A DNA stretch of 38,270 bases, taken from the IMG/VR virus record IMGVR_UViG_3300030419_001593, positions 1-38,270 of that record; one strand, written 5' to 3'. The notes under the pieces are model-generated. The model was not told the DNA's origin. It saw nothing but the letters and a program-made list of their open reading frames with translations, and searched no databases. A program made the position numbers and the translations under genes. This document shows, in pieces, positions 13,739 to 22,061 of the stretch (positions are counted from its first letter, which is position 1; the number at the start of each line of letters is the position of its first letter). The DNA comes from a virus.

Positions 13739-13766
13739 TTTGATACCTCCCTTTAATATATAGGGA

Positions 13767-14003
13767 TTAATCGTTAGGTTTTTCGGGAAAAAGCTCTCGG
13801 AAAGCTTCATCCCGACTCAACCCTCTCTCCTTTTGGTCTTTATTTATACGAAAACGCTTACCTGTAGCCCTTGTGTAATCTTCTATACTTTCATAAAAAA
13901 TCTCAGGTTTTTTTCCATCAAAGTGATCATCCATCTTCTCCTTGAACACTTCATCAATCATCTCATTCAGCAGAGACATAAAATCCTTCTCTTCTTCACT
14001 CAT
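13767..14003 (-). CDS. Small protein sharing the ATGKRFR domain
   Basis: A 78-residue protein with an acidic helical N-terminus (MSEEEKDFMSLLNEM) and a C-terminal block ATGKRFRINKDQKERGLSR, near-identical to the end of the Cys-cluster protein at 4990-5391 (which has MTKDQKARGLSR). The ATG overlaps the UvsX stop by four bases. The shared tail suggests a common binding partner. Function unknown. Confidence 0.7.
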   Translation of the reverse strand: MSEEEKDFMSLLNEMIDEVFKEKMDDHFDGKKPEIFYESIEDYTRATGKRFRINKDQKERGLSRDEAFRELFPEKPND

Positions 14004-14977
14004 AGCCCAATCTCCTCTCTTAATTCACTAAACTTATCGTCGGTAAGTAGACCGTCATTGAAGGTCTTGTTCTGGAACTTAGTGTCCTTGTAAGAGAACC
14101 AAGCCCCAGACTGCTCCACCGTGCCATCTGATACTAGCTGATTTAGGAGTCCGTAATAAGGATTCAGGCCCTTATCGTACATTAACTCGAACTCACACTC
14201 ACGGAAGGGAACCGATACTTTATTTTTCGTGTTCTTGCATCTCCCTCGAATACCTATAATCTGCTTCCTGTCATTGAGGATCCTCTCAGACTTAGCGGAC
14301 AAGGACTTAAGGTTAACACCTAGGTAATATTCCAGAGACTTACCACCAGCAGCAGGGGTAGAGTTATCACCGAACATAACCCCTACCTTATTTCTAATCT
14401 GGTTGATAACCACAAGTGCTACCTTGTATTTACGCATAAGAGGGTTGATCTTGCGTAGACAAGCGCCTGTAGCCTTTGCCCTGACAGCCCCTTGCATGTT
14501 ATTCCCCTCATAGCTCTCAGCTTCATATTCTGCCTTGGAGGGAGAGACTGCAATGCTATCATAAGCGATAACAATCGGAGTGTCTTGGTCTACTTCACGG
14601 ATGCTTTTAATTGTACTCTCGATAGTTTCAAAGCAATCCTCCAAAGTTTCAGGAGCAGCATAAATTAGTTTCGTAGGATCAATTCCTAACGCCGAAGCAA
14701 ATTCAGTGCTGTATGCATTTTCACTATCAACTAAAAGAGTATAGTAACCTTTTTGTTGAGCTTCTTTTAAAATGTGAGTAGCAAATACAGTTTTGGCTGT
14801 ACTAGCTTCTCCGTGAATTTGAGTAATCATCCCAATCGGAATACCTTTGTGGTAATCCCCTGAGATGATTTTATTGAGGGCGTAGGAGCCTGTAGGTACG
14901 TTGCCTAAATTTAACTCTTGATCGGATAGCAGGCCAGCGTTTTGTAACCTTTGTAATACTTCGTCATTCATACTCAT
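14000..14977 (-). CDS. uvsX: RecA/UvsX recombinase
   Basis: A 325-residue strand-exchange ATPase, closer in layout to bacterial RecA than to T4 UvsX. Walker A is GEASTAKT (residues 56-63), with Ala where most RecA proteins have Gly before the Lys. The Walker B-like VIAYDS lies near 137-142, and the loop NQIRNKVGVMFGD, followed by AAGGKSLEYY, matches RecA L2 and its flanks. It catalyses homologous pairing for recombination-dependent replication and repair, with the ssDNA-binding protein at 31289-32029. The ATG has no SD site and follows a promoter motif by 5 bases; it heads a transcription unit. Confidence 0.92.
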   Translation of the reverse strand: MSMNDEVLQRLQNAGLLSDQELNLGNVPTGSYALNKIISGDYHKGIPIGMITQIHGEASTAKTVFATHILKEAQQKGYYTLLVDSENAYSTEFASALGIDPTKLIYAAPETLEDCFETIESTIKSIREVDQDTPIVIAYDSIAVSPSKAEYEAESYEGNNMQGAVRAKATGACLRKINPLMRKYKVALVVINQIRNKVGVMFGDNSTPAAGGKSLEYYLGVNLKSLSAKSERILNDRKQIIGIRGRCKNTKNKVSVPFRECEFELMYDKGLNPYYGLLNQLVSDGTVEQSGAWFSYKDTKFQNKTFNDGLLTDDKFSELREEIGL

Positions 14978-14982
14978 GCACG

Positions 14983-14991
14983 TATACTAGC
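14983..14991 (-). promoter_or_regulatory. Promoter motif GCTAGTATA, 5 bases before the uvsX ATG
   Basis: Exact motif on the minus strand, spacer CGTGC to ATG at 14977. No Shine-Dalgarno site between motif and ATG or before the alternative Met codon, so a leaderless uvsX transcript is predicted. No -35 box found 17 bases upstream. Confidence 0.65.
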
Positions 14992-15026
14992 AAGGACTTC
15001 TCAAATAACCTGTTGAAATTTGACTT

Positions 15027-15404
15027 TTATACAAGATCAGATAGATCTGCCTTCTCGAAGTTAGGACCCTTAAGAACTTTACCATCCTCCCTATAGATCG
15101 GATTGCCGTCCTCTCCAAGCTTGCTCATATTGCTCTCATGGACTCTACTAAATGCCTCGTCAAAGTCCCACCCGAACTCCACAAACATCCCCAGAAGGAC
15201 GTACACAAGGTCACACGCCTCCTTCATAACCTCATCTAAAAAGGGAGCCTCCATAAGCTCTTTAAATTCTTCTTGAATAAGCTCACGACGAAGCTTGATA
15301 ATATCAGCCTCTTCTTTTGTAATCTCTCTTTCATCCTGGCGGGCCTGAATGAAAGCTATCTTGTGCCCGAACTTTTCATGAAACTCTATTACTTTTTCTA
15401 TCAT
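15027..15404 (-). CDS. MazG-like NTP pyrophosphohydrolase
   Basis: Start at the ATG at 15404, coupled as ATGA to the end of the GDP-mannose dehydratase gene and preceded by GGAG; 125 residues. EEFKEL and E-A-CDLVYVLLG (EExxE ... ExxD pattern) are the metal-binding motifs of the all-alpha NTP pyrophosphatase family, which hydrolyses (d)NTPs to monophosphates. A C-terminal DLVYVLLGMFVEFGWD helix follows, as in phage MazG-like proteins. In phages it is proposed to alter nucleotide or ppGpp pools; substrate here is unknown. Confidence 0.85.
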   Translation of the reverse strand: MIEKVIEFHEKFGHKIAFIQARQDEREITKEEADIIKLRRELIQEEFKELMEAPFLDEVMKEACDLVYVLLGMFVEFGWDFDEAFSRVHESNMSKLGEDGNPIYREDGKVLKGPNFEKADLSDLV

Positions 15405-16363
15405 ATTATCTCCATCCAATGGTCTACCATTTCCTCAACCATAGATTCAAAAGTATACTCTGGCTTCCACCCTAAAGTCTCTCGAATCTCTGTAGAATCC
15501 CCCTTTAAAAAATTTAATTCCTGGGGTCTGAAGAACTTCTTATCCACGGTAACGTAATCTTCATAGTTCATATCTAGATAATCAAAAGTGGTCTTACACA
15601 TATCTCTAATGGTCCTGCTCTCTCCTGTAGCAACCACCCAATCCCCAGGCTCATCGTTATTTAAAATCATGTGCATAGCTCTCACATAATCTTTAGAGTG
15701 GCCCCAATCTCTAGAGGCATCTAAATTACCTAATGCGAGGGTATCCTTTAAACCTTTCTTAATCTCTACCGCAGTCTTTACAATTTTGTTGGTTACAAAA
15801 TTAGATCCACGACGAGGAGATTCATGATTAAATAGAATACCATTGCAGGTGTGCATACAATAACCTGCCCTGTAGTGCCTGACGAGATTGTACCCCATAA
15901 CCTTAGCGCACCCATAAGGAGAGGTGGGGTTCATAGGAGTAGTCTTTCTTTGGTAACCGTCCTCATCTATAGAGTTACCAAACATCTCCGAGGAACTAGC
16001 CTGGTAAAATTTAACGTCAGGTAGTATAGCTCGGCAAATCTCCAATAAATTTAATACCCCTAAAGCATTCGTCTGGATGGTGAACGAAGGAACATCAAAA
16101 CTAATCCTAACGTGACTCTGCGCTCCCAGGTTGTAAATCTCATCAGGCTTAACTGAAGATATTATACGAGTGAGGGAAGGAACATCTAAAAGGTCTCCGT
16201 AATGGCAAGTTACATTAAGGTGACTGATTCTATCGTCTTGATTTTCCGCTACCGAATTACGTCTTACTATACCATGTACCTCATACCCTAAAGATAAAAG
16301 GTACTCCGATAAATAACTGCCGTCCTGACCCGCTATACCAATAATTAATGCTTTTTTTGTCAT
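15401..16363 (-). CDS. gmd: GDP-mannose 4,6-dehydratase
   Basis: A 320-residue extended short-chain dehydrogenase. The NAD(P)-binding GIAGQDGSYL motif is at residues 9-18; the catalytic block SSSEMFG (123-129) and YGCAKVMGYN (150-159) supplies the Ser/Glu, Tyr150 and Lys154. It makes GDP-4-keto-6-deoxymannose, the first step towards GDP-fucose, GDP-rhamnose or GDP-perosamine. A GT10-type fucosyltransferase is encoded at 20693-21541, so GDP-fucose or a relative is a likely product; no GDP-fucose synthase is visible in the window. The ATG follows a promoter motif by 4 bases. Confidence 0.95.
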   Translation of the reverse strand: MTKKALIIGIAGQDGSYLSEYLLSLGYEVHGIVRRNSVAENQDDRISHLNVTCHYGDLLDVPSLTRIISSVKPDEIYNLGAQSHVRISFDVPSFTIQTNALGVLNLLEICRAILPDVKFYQASSSEMFGNSIDEDGYQRKTTPMNPTSPYGCAKVMGYNLVRHYRAGYCMHTCNGILFNHESPRRGSNFVTNKIVKTAVEIKKGLKDTLALGNLDASRDWGHSKDYVRAMHMILNNDEPGDWVVATGESRTIRDMCKTTFDYLDMNYEDYVTVDKKFFRPQELNFLKGDSTEIRETLGWKPEYTFESMVEEMVDHWMEII

Positions 16364-16367
16364 GACC

Positions 16368-16376
16368 TATTATAGC
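16368..16376 (-). promoter_or_regulatory. Promoter motif GCTATAATA, 4 bases before the gmd ATG
   Basis: Minus-strand motif spanning the last codon and stop of the upstream aminotransferase-like gene; spacer GGTC to ATG at 16363. No SD site precedes gmd. The core CTAT-A-ATAG is palindromic, so it also reads as the motif on the other strand. Confidence 0.6.
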
Positions 16377-16966
16377 TCACTAAAGACACTCATCTCTCTT
16401 AAATCGGGCCAATCTTCCCACACCCATCGTTTAGAGGGGGATTCTTTCGCTTCCTTTAGCTTGTTTAGGCCGTCCTCTGCGGTCTCTGGTGTCATGTAGT
16501 AATGATACCCTACTGATCTAATGTCCTGCTCTCTCCAGGGCTTCCCAGGAAGTCTCCCGTCATAAGACATTTTCTTAAGCTCATTAGCTGCGTCCTTATC
16601 ATCTGTCAGAATCATACCTCCTCTACCCAAACTTAAGTGTTTTTGATATTGAAAGCTTAAACACATTAAAGTCCCTGGCACATAGCTATTTTCCCTCCAC
16701 AAGACAGCGGCATCTATGATATTCGTATTACCTATTTGATAATACTCATACCATTTAGAATTATTCCACTGCCAAGATAAGCCAAGCTTAACAGCGGTAA
16801 AAGGTACTGAAATATAAGTTCTAGTCGGTATTATTATATTATCAGCTTTTACATACCTAAGGCATAACTCTATTGCGTGAGTACAACAGTCAGTAGCTAT
16901 AGCGTACTTAGCCCCATAAAACTTTGCTATCTCATTTTCAAACGTCAGTACAGGCTCGAAGCTCAT
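16370..16966 (-). CDS. Miniature DegT/DnrJ/EryC1-type aminotransferase
   Basis: A 198-residue protein, about half the usual 370. The N-terminal Y-A-I-A-TDCCTHAIELCL and IIIPTRTYISVPF, then LSFQYQKHLSLGRGGMI, correspond to the PLP-binding core: the Lys in QYQKHLS is the expected Schiff-base lysine (family pattern S-x-x-K-x-x-x-x-x-x-GG). The C-terminal small domain is mostly missing, replaced by a short Trp-rich end. It may use a partner, be a degenerate enzyme, or bind PLP differently. Family role: sugar 4-amination. The gene overlaps the previous one by 4 bases. Confidence 0.75.
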   Translation of the reverse strand: MSFEPVLTFENEIAKFYGAKYAIATDCCTHAIELCLRYVKADNIIIPTRTYISVPFTAVKLGLSWQWNNSKWYEYYQIGNTNIIDAAVLWRENSYVPGTLMCLSFQYQKHLSLGRGGMILTDDKDAANELKKMSYDGRLPGKPWREQDIRSVGYHYYMTPETAEDGLNKLKEAKESPSKRWVWEDWPDLREMSVFSEL

Positions 16967-17709
16967 CCTTTATTCCTTAGAACTACTACTGGCTGAGGGC
17001 ATTCACTTCCCGTATCTACCTCAAGCATTTCTTTAAAGTTCTTAGGATAGTAATCTACTATCTCAAACCCCTCAATCAGTTTATAAAATCTCTTATTGCC
17101 ATAAATCCTATGAGCATTAAAACAAACTTTGTCTACCCCATTAGGCACTGATAGGTAGAGGAGCCCTCCAGGCTCCAGCATCGTCTCTCTGACCTCCTTC
17201 ATGGCCTCCAAGTCCCCATCAGGGTTGATAGGGTCTCCGAACCTTCCTAAGCCGTCATGCTCAAAGGAGGAGATAGAAAACGCCGCTTTAAACTTTCTAG
17301 GAGACTTTTTAAACTCTTCAACTGTGTAAAGAGATAGGCGAGGATCATTAGTGGTGAGCTTGTTGTACTCAATCGTAGAAGGCCAGCCTCCGTAATCTAA
17401 GCAAACGGCTTCGTACCAAGGCTGACACGATCCTATTATTGCTACATCCATGCCTTTCACGGGATAAGCATCCAAGGCTTGATATAAGTAATAATCTGTA
17501 AGGCCATAACCTCCTGTCTGTCTTCTTTTAATACCTTGCAGGAAGTACTCCACATGTTGAGCATCATAGTGCTTGGTAGTCTCAGCCTCATCTTTAAAAT
17601 ACCAGTGAATAAGCTCTATATCCCCATCCTGCGTAAACCTCTTTTGGGTTTCTTCATCTAACTCGTCCCACTTGACAGGCTCAGTGCTACTCTGTAATCT
17701 TCTAGCCAT
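16963..17709 (-). CDS. DUF268-like methyltransferase-type protein
   Basis: A 248-residue protein. The blocks VAIIGSCQPWYEAVCLDYGGW, shortened here to the core IGSCQPWYEA, plus TIEYNKLTT and SISSFEHDGLGRFGDP match DUF268 proteins from polysaccharide clusters, which have a Rossmann-like methyltransferase fold. The block MLEPGGLLYLSVP is the typical post-motif III of class I methyltransferases. A glycan-related methylation role is inferred from the context. Start supported by AAGGA upstream. Confidence 0.7.
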   Translation of the reverse strand: MARRLQSSTEPVKWDELDEETQKRFTQDGDIELIHWYFKDEAETTKHYDAQHVEYFLQGIKRRQTGGYGLTDYYLYQALDAYPVKGMDVAIIGSCQPWYEAVCLDYGGWPSTIEYNKLTTNDPRLSLYTVEEFKKSPRKFKAAFSISSFEHDGLGRFGDPINPDGDLEAMKEVRETMLEPGGLLYLSVPNGVDKVCFNAHRIYGNKRFYKLIEGFEIVDYYPKNFKEMLEVDTGSECPQPVVVLRNKG

Positions 17710-17718
17710 ATAAAATCC

Positions 17719-18123
17719 TTATAGTATAATATTGTCTACTCTGTAAGTGTCAGATTCATAATCCATACCACCTCGCATACCTTCAGTAAATACAATAAAC
17801 TCGTTCCCCTCTTCGCATATCTTCAACGCATGAACCTCATTAGGTTCAGTAGTTACTAAGTCCCCTTCTTCAAGAAGAACCATGCTGGCATCCTCAACGG
17901 AGCCTAAGGGTTTGTACCAGTACTCAAGAGCCCCTTTAGTAATCAACATGTGCTGGGTGGTCTCTTTGTGGTAGTGATTTCCTCGTATAGCTCCAGGGTT
18001 AGATTTAACTACCGTAACATGTTCGATGTGATCGTCGTAAAATACATCAACAATGCTTCCACGCTTATCCTCATGCAGTTCTAAATGGGTATCCTCTACG
18101 TCTCTTATATTTCTTTTTATCAT
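17719..18123 (-). CDS. Cupin (RmlC/FdtA-like) sugar-modifying protein
   Basis: A 134-residue single-domain cupin: IRGNHYHKETTQHMLI holds the first metal-binding motif (HYHK..), and TEPNEVHALKI the second. LELHEDKRGSIVDVF at the N-terminus is typical of sugar epimerases/isomerases of the FdtA/RmlC group. It likely isomerises a nucleotide-linked 4-keto sugar. The start overlaps the methyltransferase-like gene upstream by four bases (ATGA). Confidence 0.75.
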   Translation of the reverse strand: MIKRNIRDVEDTHLELHEDKRGSIVDVFYDDHIEHVTVVKSNPGAIRGNHYHKETTQHMLITKGALEYWYKPLGSVEDASMVLLEEGDLVTTEPNEVHALKICEEGNEFIVFTEGMRGGMDYESDTYRVDNIIL

Positions 18124-19301
18124 GGTGTTATAAACTCTATATTCTTATTAATACCTTTAAGCTTCTCTTTAATATGCTCAGATATATTCCACGATAGTAT
18201 TATCGCGTAAACTTTAGAATATTTACTAAAAACAACCTCATCACTTTCGATAGGAATCCTAGACAGAGGGGTGTACTTTCCAATCTTAAACTCTGAGGAA
18301 TCGGTCACGTAATCTATGATAGTGCTGTCAAGATTATAAAAATTTAGAAACGTGTTACCTTTCGCTGCTGCTCCTACACCTACAATAGGTGCGTTGCTGT
18401 GCGTTGCGATGCTATAGAGTTTTTGTAAAAAGGTATTGCGGCGGAAGGTAATACTATGCATGAAATTCTTATACATACTAGGATCAAATAACCTAGCTTC
18501 TTCTTCTTGTTTGATGAATACTTTTACATCATTAGTCTTCTTCCTAGAGGTATCCGCAGAAGCATAAACTCTAATAGATCCTCCGTGATAAGGAATCCAC
18601 TCCACATCAAAGACTTCTAAACCAGCAGAAGCTAGTACATTACATGCCGACTTAACTGTAAAATAGCTGACATGCTCATGATAAATCTGATCGAACTTTT
18701 TATCCGTAATAGTATTGTACCAATAAGGAACTTCAAATACGAACACTCCCCCTGGATTAAGGACTTCCTTGACACCTAAAGCAAAATCTACAGGATCGTT
18801 AGCATGGTTATAAACATTATTAGCTACAACCAAATCTACTTTAACACCCTCACTAGCTAGAGTAGTCGCTGTATATTTAGAAAAAATCCCACAGTAAGTA
18901 TTTAAACCTTTTTCTCTAGCTAATGAACACATATTATAGGCAGAGTCTACACCTGACGCAGTATACCCCCTATCACAAAACTTTCCTAACAAGTACCCAT
19001 CGTTAGAACCAATTTCCAAGACCGCACTTCCTTTAGGAAGTTTTAATTTATCAGGTACATGGATAGAATAAATATCCCAATGATCTCTGGAGACCTTAGA
19101 GTTAGAAGCAGTATAAGAGTAGTCATAAAGGTTATACCTTTCCTTCGCCTTAGTAGGGTACTTAACTGAAACGTGTCCCGTCTCTGTATCTAATAAACAT
19201 TCTAAGGAGTACACAGGCTCAGGAGATCCTAAGTACTTCTCCGAAATAAAAGTATCAGCAAACGGATGCATACCTAACTTTATAATACTAACTTTACTCA
19301 T
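18120..19301 (-). CDS. Sugar C-methyltransferase (NDP-hexose type)
   Basis: A 393-residue class I SAM methyltransferase. The N-terminus (LGMHPFADTFI) aligns with the putative zinc-binding N-domain of C-methyltransferases, though not all Cys ligands are apparent. The SAM motif is VLEIGSNDGYLLGKF, with a DLVVANNVYNHANDP block, and then QIYHEHVSYFTVKS and YHGGSIRVYA of the C-terminal domain (PF08484 type), with GVGAAAKGNTFLNF. These proteins methylate C3 or other carbons of keto-sugars (TylCIII, TcaB9). SD present (AGGAA). Confidence 0.85.
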   Translation of the reverse strand: MSKVSIIKLGMHPFADTFISEKYLGSPEPVYSLECLLDTETGHVSVKYPTKAKERYNLYDYSYTASNSKVSRDHWDIYSIHVPDKLKLPKGSAVLEIGSNDGYLLGKFCDRGYTASGVDSAYNMCSLAREKGLNTYCGIFSKYTATTLASEGVKVDLVVANNVYNHANDPVDFALGVKEVLNPGGVFVFEVPYWYNTITDKKFDQIYHEHVSYFTVKSACNVLASAGLEVFDVEWIPYHGGSIRVYASADTSRKKTNDVKVFIKQEEEARLFDPSMYKNFMHSITFRRNTFLQKLYSIATHSNAPIVGVGAAAKGNTFLNFYNLDSTIIDYVTDSSEFKIGKYTPLSRIPIESDEVVFSKYSKVYAIILSWNISEHIKEKLKGINKNIEFITP

Positions 19302-20324
19302 TTAATAGGTTCCTGGCTTTCTATCGTCAAATCTTATTCTACGCAACCTCTCCGCAGAATCAAAAGGATTTGTGAATAACACATAATCTTGAGGGCATTC
19401 GTAATAATTATCTACATAACAGTTGATAGCCGTGTCGCCCTCTGACATATAAGTATAATCTTTCAGACTACATTGATCCCAAACGGTAATATAATCAGAA
19501 GGAGGAGGAGGCGAATCTATATCTCTATGAGCCACATACCTTACCTTTGTAGATCCTTCACAGGATAACTCAATTCCAGAGGCTCCGAAAACGGGAGGCA
19601 TTACTACGGTAGGTATAGCTGAGACATCAATCCTATCCCTCCTATCAACCACCCAAGGTTCATTATGCAGAAATCCTCCATACTCTGAGAGAACTTTACT
19701 TCTAGAGGAGTTATCATAATAGTAATTATTAAAAGATATCTTATCCCTAACTTCAGAACCTAAAAAGTCTTTAGATGATCCTAAAATATTACTTACAGAC
19801 ACTAAGCTAGACCTGGGGCCTACCCCCTCAGCTACCATCTTAGATGAGTGACCTAAATCGCATCCAACAACCCAAAGAGTCCCCTCACTATTATCTTTAA
19901 AGGACACAAAAGGGGCCGACTCCAACTTTTTAGGAGCGACAGAAGCCGTGACCAATACACGCATTGGAGAGCATTCATAACCTTCTGGGGCAACTAAGTC
20001 AGTATTGTCTACCACGATAGCAGGGACATCCTCTTTTATTTCAGAGAAATCAACCCCTATAAATGCGTGAGGTTTGTTATTAATACAATTATTAATAACT
20101 ACAGGGGAGTTTAGTTTACACCCATACATCCTTAAGACTCCACCCTTAACAATAAAGGAAGGGCCTTCCTTACTTTCTATAGAAAAGCCATTACCTATAA
20201 TAGTAAGATCGTGAGTATACTGAAAAGGTATGGTTATAGGCTCATCTAAATAATAAGACTTATCTAATACTATTACTAAATTTTGATTACTATCTAATAA
20301 ACTCTTTATCTGACTCAAATCCAT
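19302..20324 (-). CDS. Beta-helix-like protein inside the glycan block
   Basis: I start at the ATG at 20324 (MDLSQIKSLL); the upstream alternatives at 20336 and 20363 cannot be excluded. The sequence has repeated short strands (LTIIGNGFSIES, FIVKGGVLRMYGCKL, VVINNCINNK) like a right-handed parallel beta-helix of the pectate-lyase superfamily, plus a Cys-containing, less repetitive C-terminal half. No signal peptide. It could be a sugar-processing enzyme or a virion-borne carbohydrate-binding protein. Its position between the cupin and C-methyltransferase genes suggests a glycan role. Confidence 0.55.
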   Translation of the reverse strand: MDLSQIKSLLDSNQNLVIVLDKSYYLDEPITIPFQYTHDLTIIGNGFSIESKEGPSFIVKGGVLRMYGCKLNSPVVINNCINNKPHAFIGVDFSEIKEDVPAIVVDNTDLVAPEGYECSPMRVLVTASVAPKKLESAPFVSFKDNSEGTLWVVGCDLGHSSKMVAEGVGPRSSLVSVSNILGSSKDFLGSEVRDKISFNNYYYDNSSRSKVLSEYGGFLHNEPWVVDRRDRIDVSAIPTVVMPPVFGASGIELSCEGSTKVRYVAHRDIDSPPPPSDYITVWDQCSLKDYTYMSEGDTAINCYVDNYYECPQDYVLFTNPFDSAERLRRIRFDDRKPGTY

Positions 20325-20700
20325 AATACGGTCCATTCTTAAATTCATAAAATAAGGTTTCATCCTCTAGAGCTTCTAAAGAGTGTCCCCCTTTAAATAA
20401 TACCGCACAATCACCAGAGCGTAGGGCAGTTTGATATATAAATGAATCATCCAAATCGTAGAAGGTTCCTTGAACCATCCCGCTCACAACAACCCAAGAT
20501 TCCTGGGTGATATCTGTAGTGCGTTCAATCGGTAAATGCTTGTGAGCTTTAACCTTAATACCTTTATTTAACTTTCTACCTGATACTTGCAGGTACTCTT
20601 CTTCGGGGCTTAGATCGGCTCTATAATCCGTCAGTTCTTCTCCTCTGAGAACAGAAGCTAAAAGAATAGAAGGATCGACTTTAGAGTATATCTTAATCAT
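20290..20700 (-). CDS. WbuC/cupin-fold protein
   Basis: Start at the ATG at 20700, overlapping the fucosyltransferase stop by 8 bases; AGGAG lies upstream. 136 residues. The cupin motif appears as KVKAHKHLPIERTT, then a beta-rich domain with GDCAVLFKGGHSLEAL. WbuC-type cupin metalloproteins are found in O-antigen and capsule clusters, function unknown. It fits the glycan block. Confidence 0.65.
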   Translation of the reverse strand: MIKIYSKVDPSILLASVLRGEELTDYRADLSPEEEYLQVSGRKLNKGIKVKAHKHLPIERTTDITQESWVVVSGMVQGTFYDLDDSFIYQTALRSGDCAVLFKGGHSLEALEDETLFYEFKNGPYYGFESDKEFIR

Positions 20701-21541
20701 TCTTAAAATACTCCTCAATAGCTCCTGCAATACAATCATGCTGGGATATACTATAGTTCTCGGTCGCGTGTTTGAAGTTATGCTCTACTGCCTCCTGCAT
20801 ACTTTCGTAAAGCTCAGGGCTTAACTTATCTAAAATGGCTTCTAACTCTTCTACCGTATTAAACCTAAGTATACCGTCCTCCCTAAATCCAAAATCAGAT
20901 ATGTTAGGACATCCATAATAAATGGGAACAGTTCTAGTCCAGAAGCACCCTAAAGCTTTCTCCTGCCAATGGTTCCTTTGAATATGATTTTCCGTAGCTA
21001 TAGAAAACATAGCATCAAAGATAATGCTCTTGTTATAATCATCCAAAACATCAGGAGGGTAGGTATTGGGCAGAATCTCTATTCCAGGATAGGGAGTCCT
21101 CTTCGATGACCATATCTTGTGGGGAACAGAATGATTTCTAAGAAGCTCGCAAGCAGGCTGTCGAATAGCAAACCCGTAATCCTGTCTAGACCATGTAGAT
21201 ATCAAATAGGATACATAGAACTTCTTATCTTCAAACTCTGGTTTGTAAGAAGGATCAATGTAAGGATCATGACGAACGTGATGCATTATGGACCCAGGAA
21301 CTTGCTCCAAGATATCCTCGTTATACGTTGTCATTATCAAATCATAACGATGAGCATTAGTCTTAATCTCCTCAAGAGGTGTGCAGGACCAGGGAGGTTC
21401 GGAGTCTATGTACACATACTTAACCCCTTCCTCCCGTTCAAAATAACTCATCCTCGCAGTATCTACATGGCACTTAAATGATAAAGGAAGCTTTAGATTT
21501 TTCCACGGACCATAGCACCGAGCTAAATACTTATTTCCCAC
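20693..21541 (-). CDS. GT10-type fucosyltransferase
   Basis: A 282-residue protein starting at GTG 21541. The signature FSIATENHIQRNHWQEKAL followed by FWTRTVPIYYGCPN is the GT10 alpha-1,3/4-fucosyltransferase motif (family pattern FxxxxENxxxxxYITEK, then VPIYxG). The upstream YVYIDSEPPW block matches the family's N-terminal acceptor domain (ESPP-like). The likely donor is GDP-fucose or a GDP-6-deoxyhexose made from GDP-mannose by the gmd product. The N-terminus lacks a membrane anchor, unlike animal enzymes. Confidence 0.85.
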   Translation of the reverse strand: MGNKYLARCYGPWKNLKLPLSFKCHVDTARMSYFEREEGVKYVYIDSEPPWSCTPLEEIKTNAHRYDLIMTTYNEDILEQVPGSIMHHVRHDPYIDPSYKPEFEDKKFYVSYLISTWSRQDYGFAIRQPACELLRNHSVPHKIWSSKRTPYPGIEILPNTYPPDVLDDYNKSIIFDAMFSIATENHIQRNHWQEKALGCFWTRTVPIYYGCPNISDFGFREDGILRFNTVEELEAILDKLSPELYESMQEAVEHNFKHATENYSISQHDCIAGAIEEYFKND

Positions 21542-22061
21542 TCTTAAAAACTACCCCATGTAACTCTAATACTTCGACACCGTTATCTTTACAAGTGTTA
21601 AGTACTCGATTCTTTAAGTATAAGTACAACTCTACATCATTTTTAGCGTCCGTATATAAATCCTCAGAATCAAGCATAATATGTTTTATGTACCCAGTGT
21701 CTATCATGGACTTCAAATTTAAGACACCTTTCAAAGTCTCTATCTTAGGAATAAAGCTTACATGGTCAGGCAACTGGCTGCCTATCATCTTAACTTCGGA
21801 TGGGCTTTCCATATTAGATAGGGCGAAGTATTTTATATTGGGATGCTTACTCATCATATCCAGAGCGTCTGGAATATGAAGAGTAGGCACAGGAGGCTTG
21901 GTCCTTCCTTTAGGGTAATCTAGGAATACATCAGAATCAATATCCACAAAAGATTTTAACTCCTCTTTATCCTTGACATGAGCCATATTAATTCTTACGA
22001 CAACATTCTTAGTGTCTTTAAATTCAGGTAACTTTAATAAATTATTTGAAAGTAGTATCAT
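21531..22061 (-). CDS. PEP/pyruvate-superfamily TIM-barrel protein
   Basis: A 176-residue protein. The order VVVRINMAHV, DVFLDYPKGRTK, YFALSNMESPSEVKMIGS, FIPKIETLKGVLNL and HIMLDSEDL follows the strands of pyruvate kinase / HpcH-HpaI aldolase type barrels, where KIET..G..N supplies the conserved Lys-Glu pair. It is shorter than either family, so it is a minimal barrel. In this block an aldolase that condenses pyruvate or PEP with a sugar is attractive, giving a 2-keto-3-deoxy acid for CMP activation by the gene at 25937-26620. That function is inference. AGGAG precedes the ATG. Confidence 0.6.
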   Translation of the reverse strand: MILLSNNLLKLPEFKDTKNVVVRINMAHVKDKEELKSFVDIDSDVFLDYPKGRTKPPVPTLHIPDALDMMSKHPNIKYFALSNMESPSEVKMIGSQLPDHVSFIPKIETLKGVLNLKSMIDTGYIKHIMLDSEDLYTDAKNDVELYLYLKNRVLNTCKDNGVEVLELHGVVFKSGK

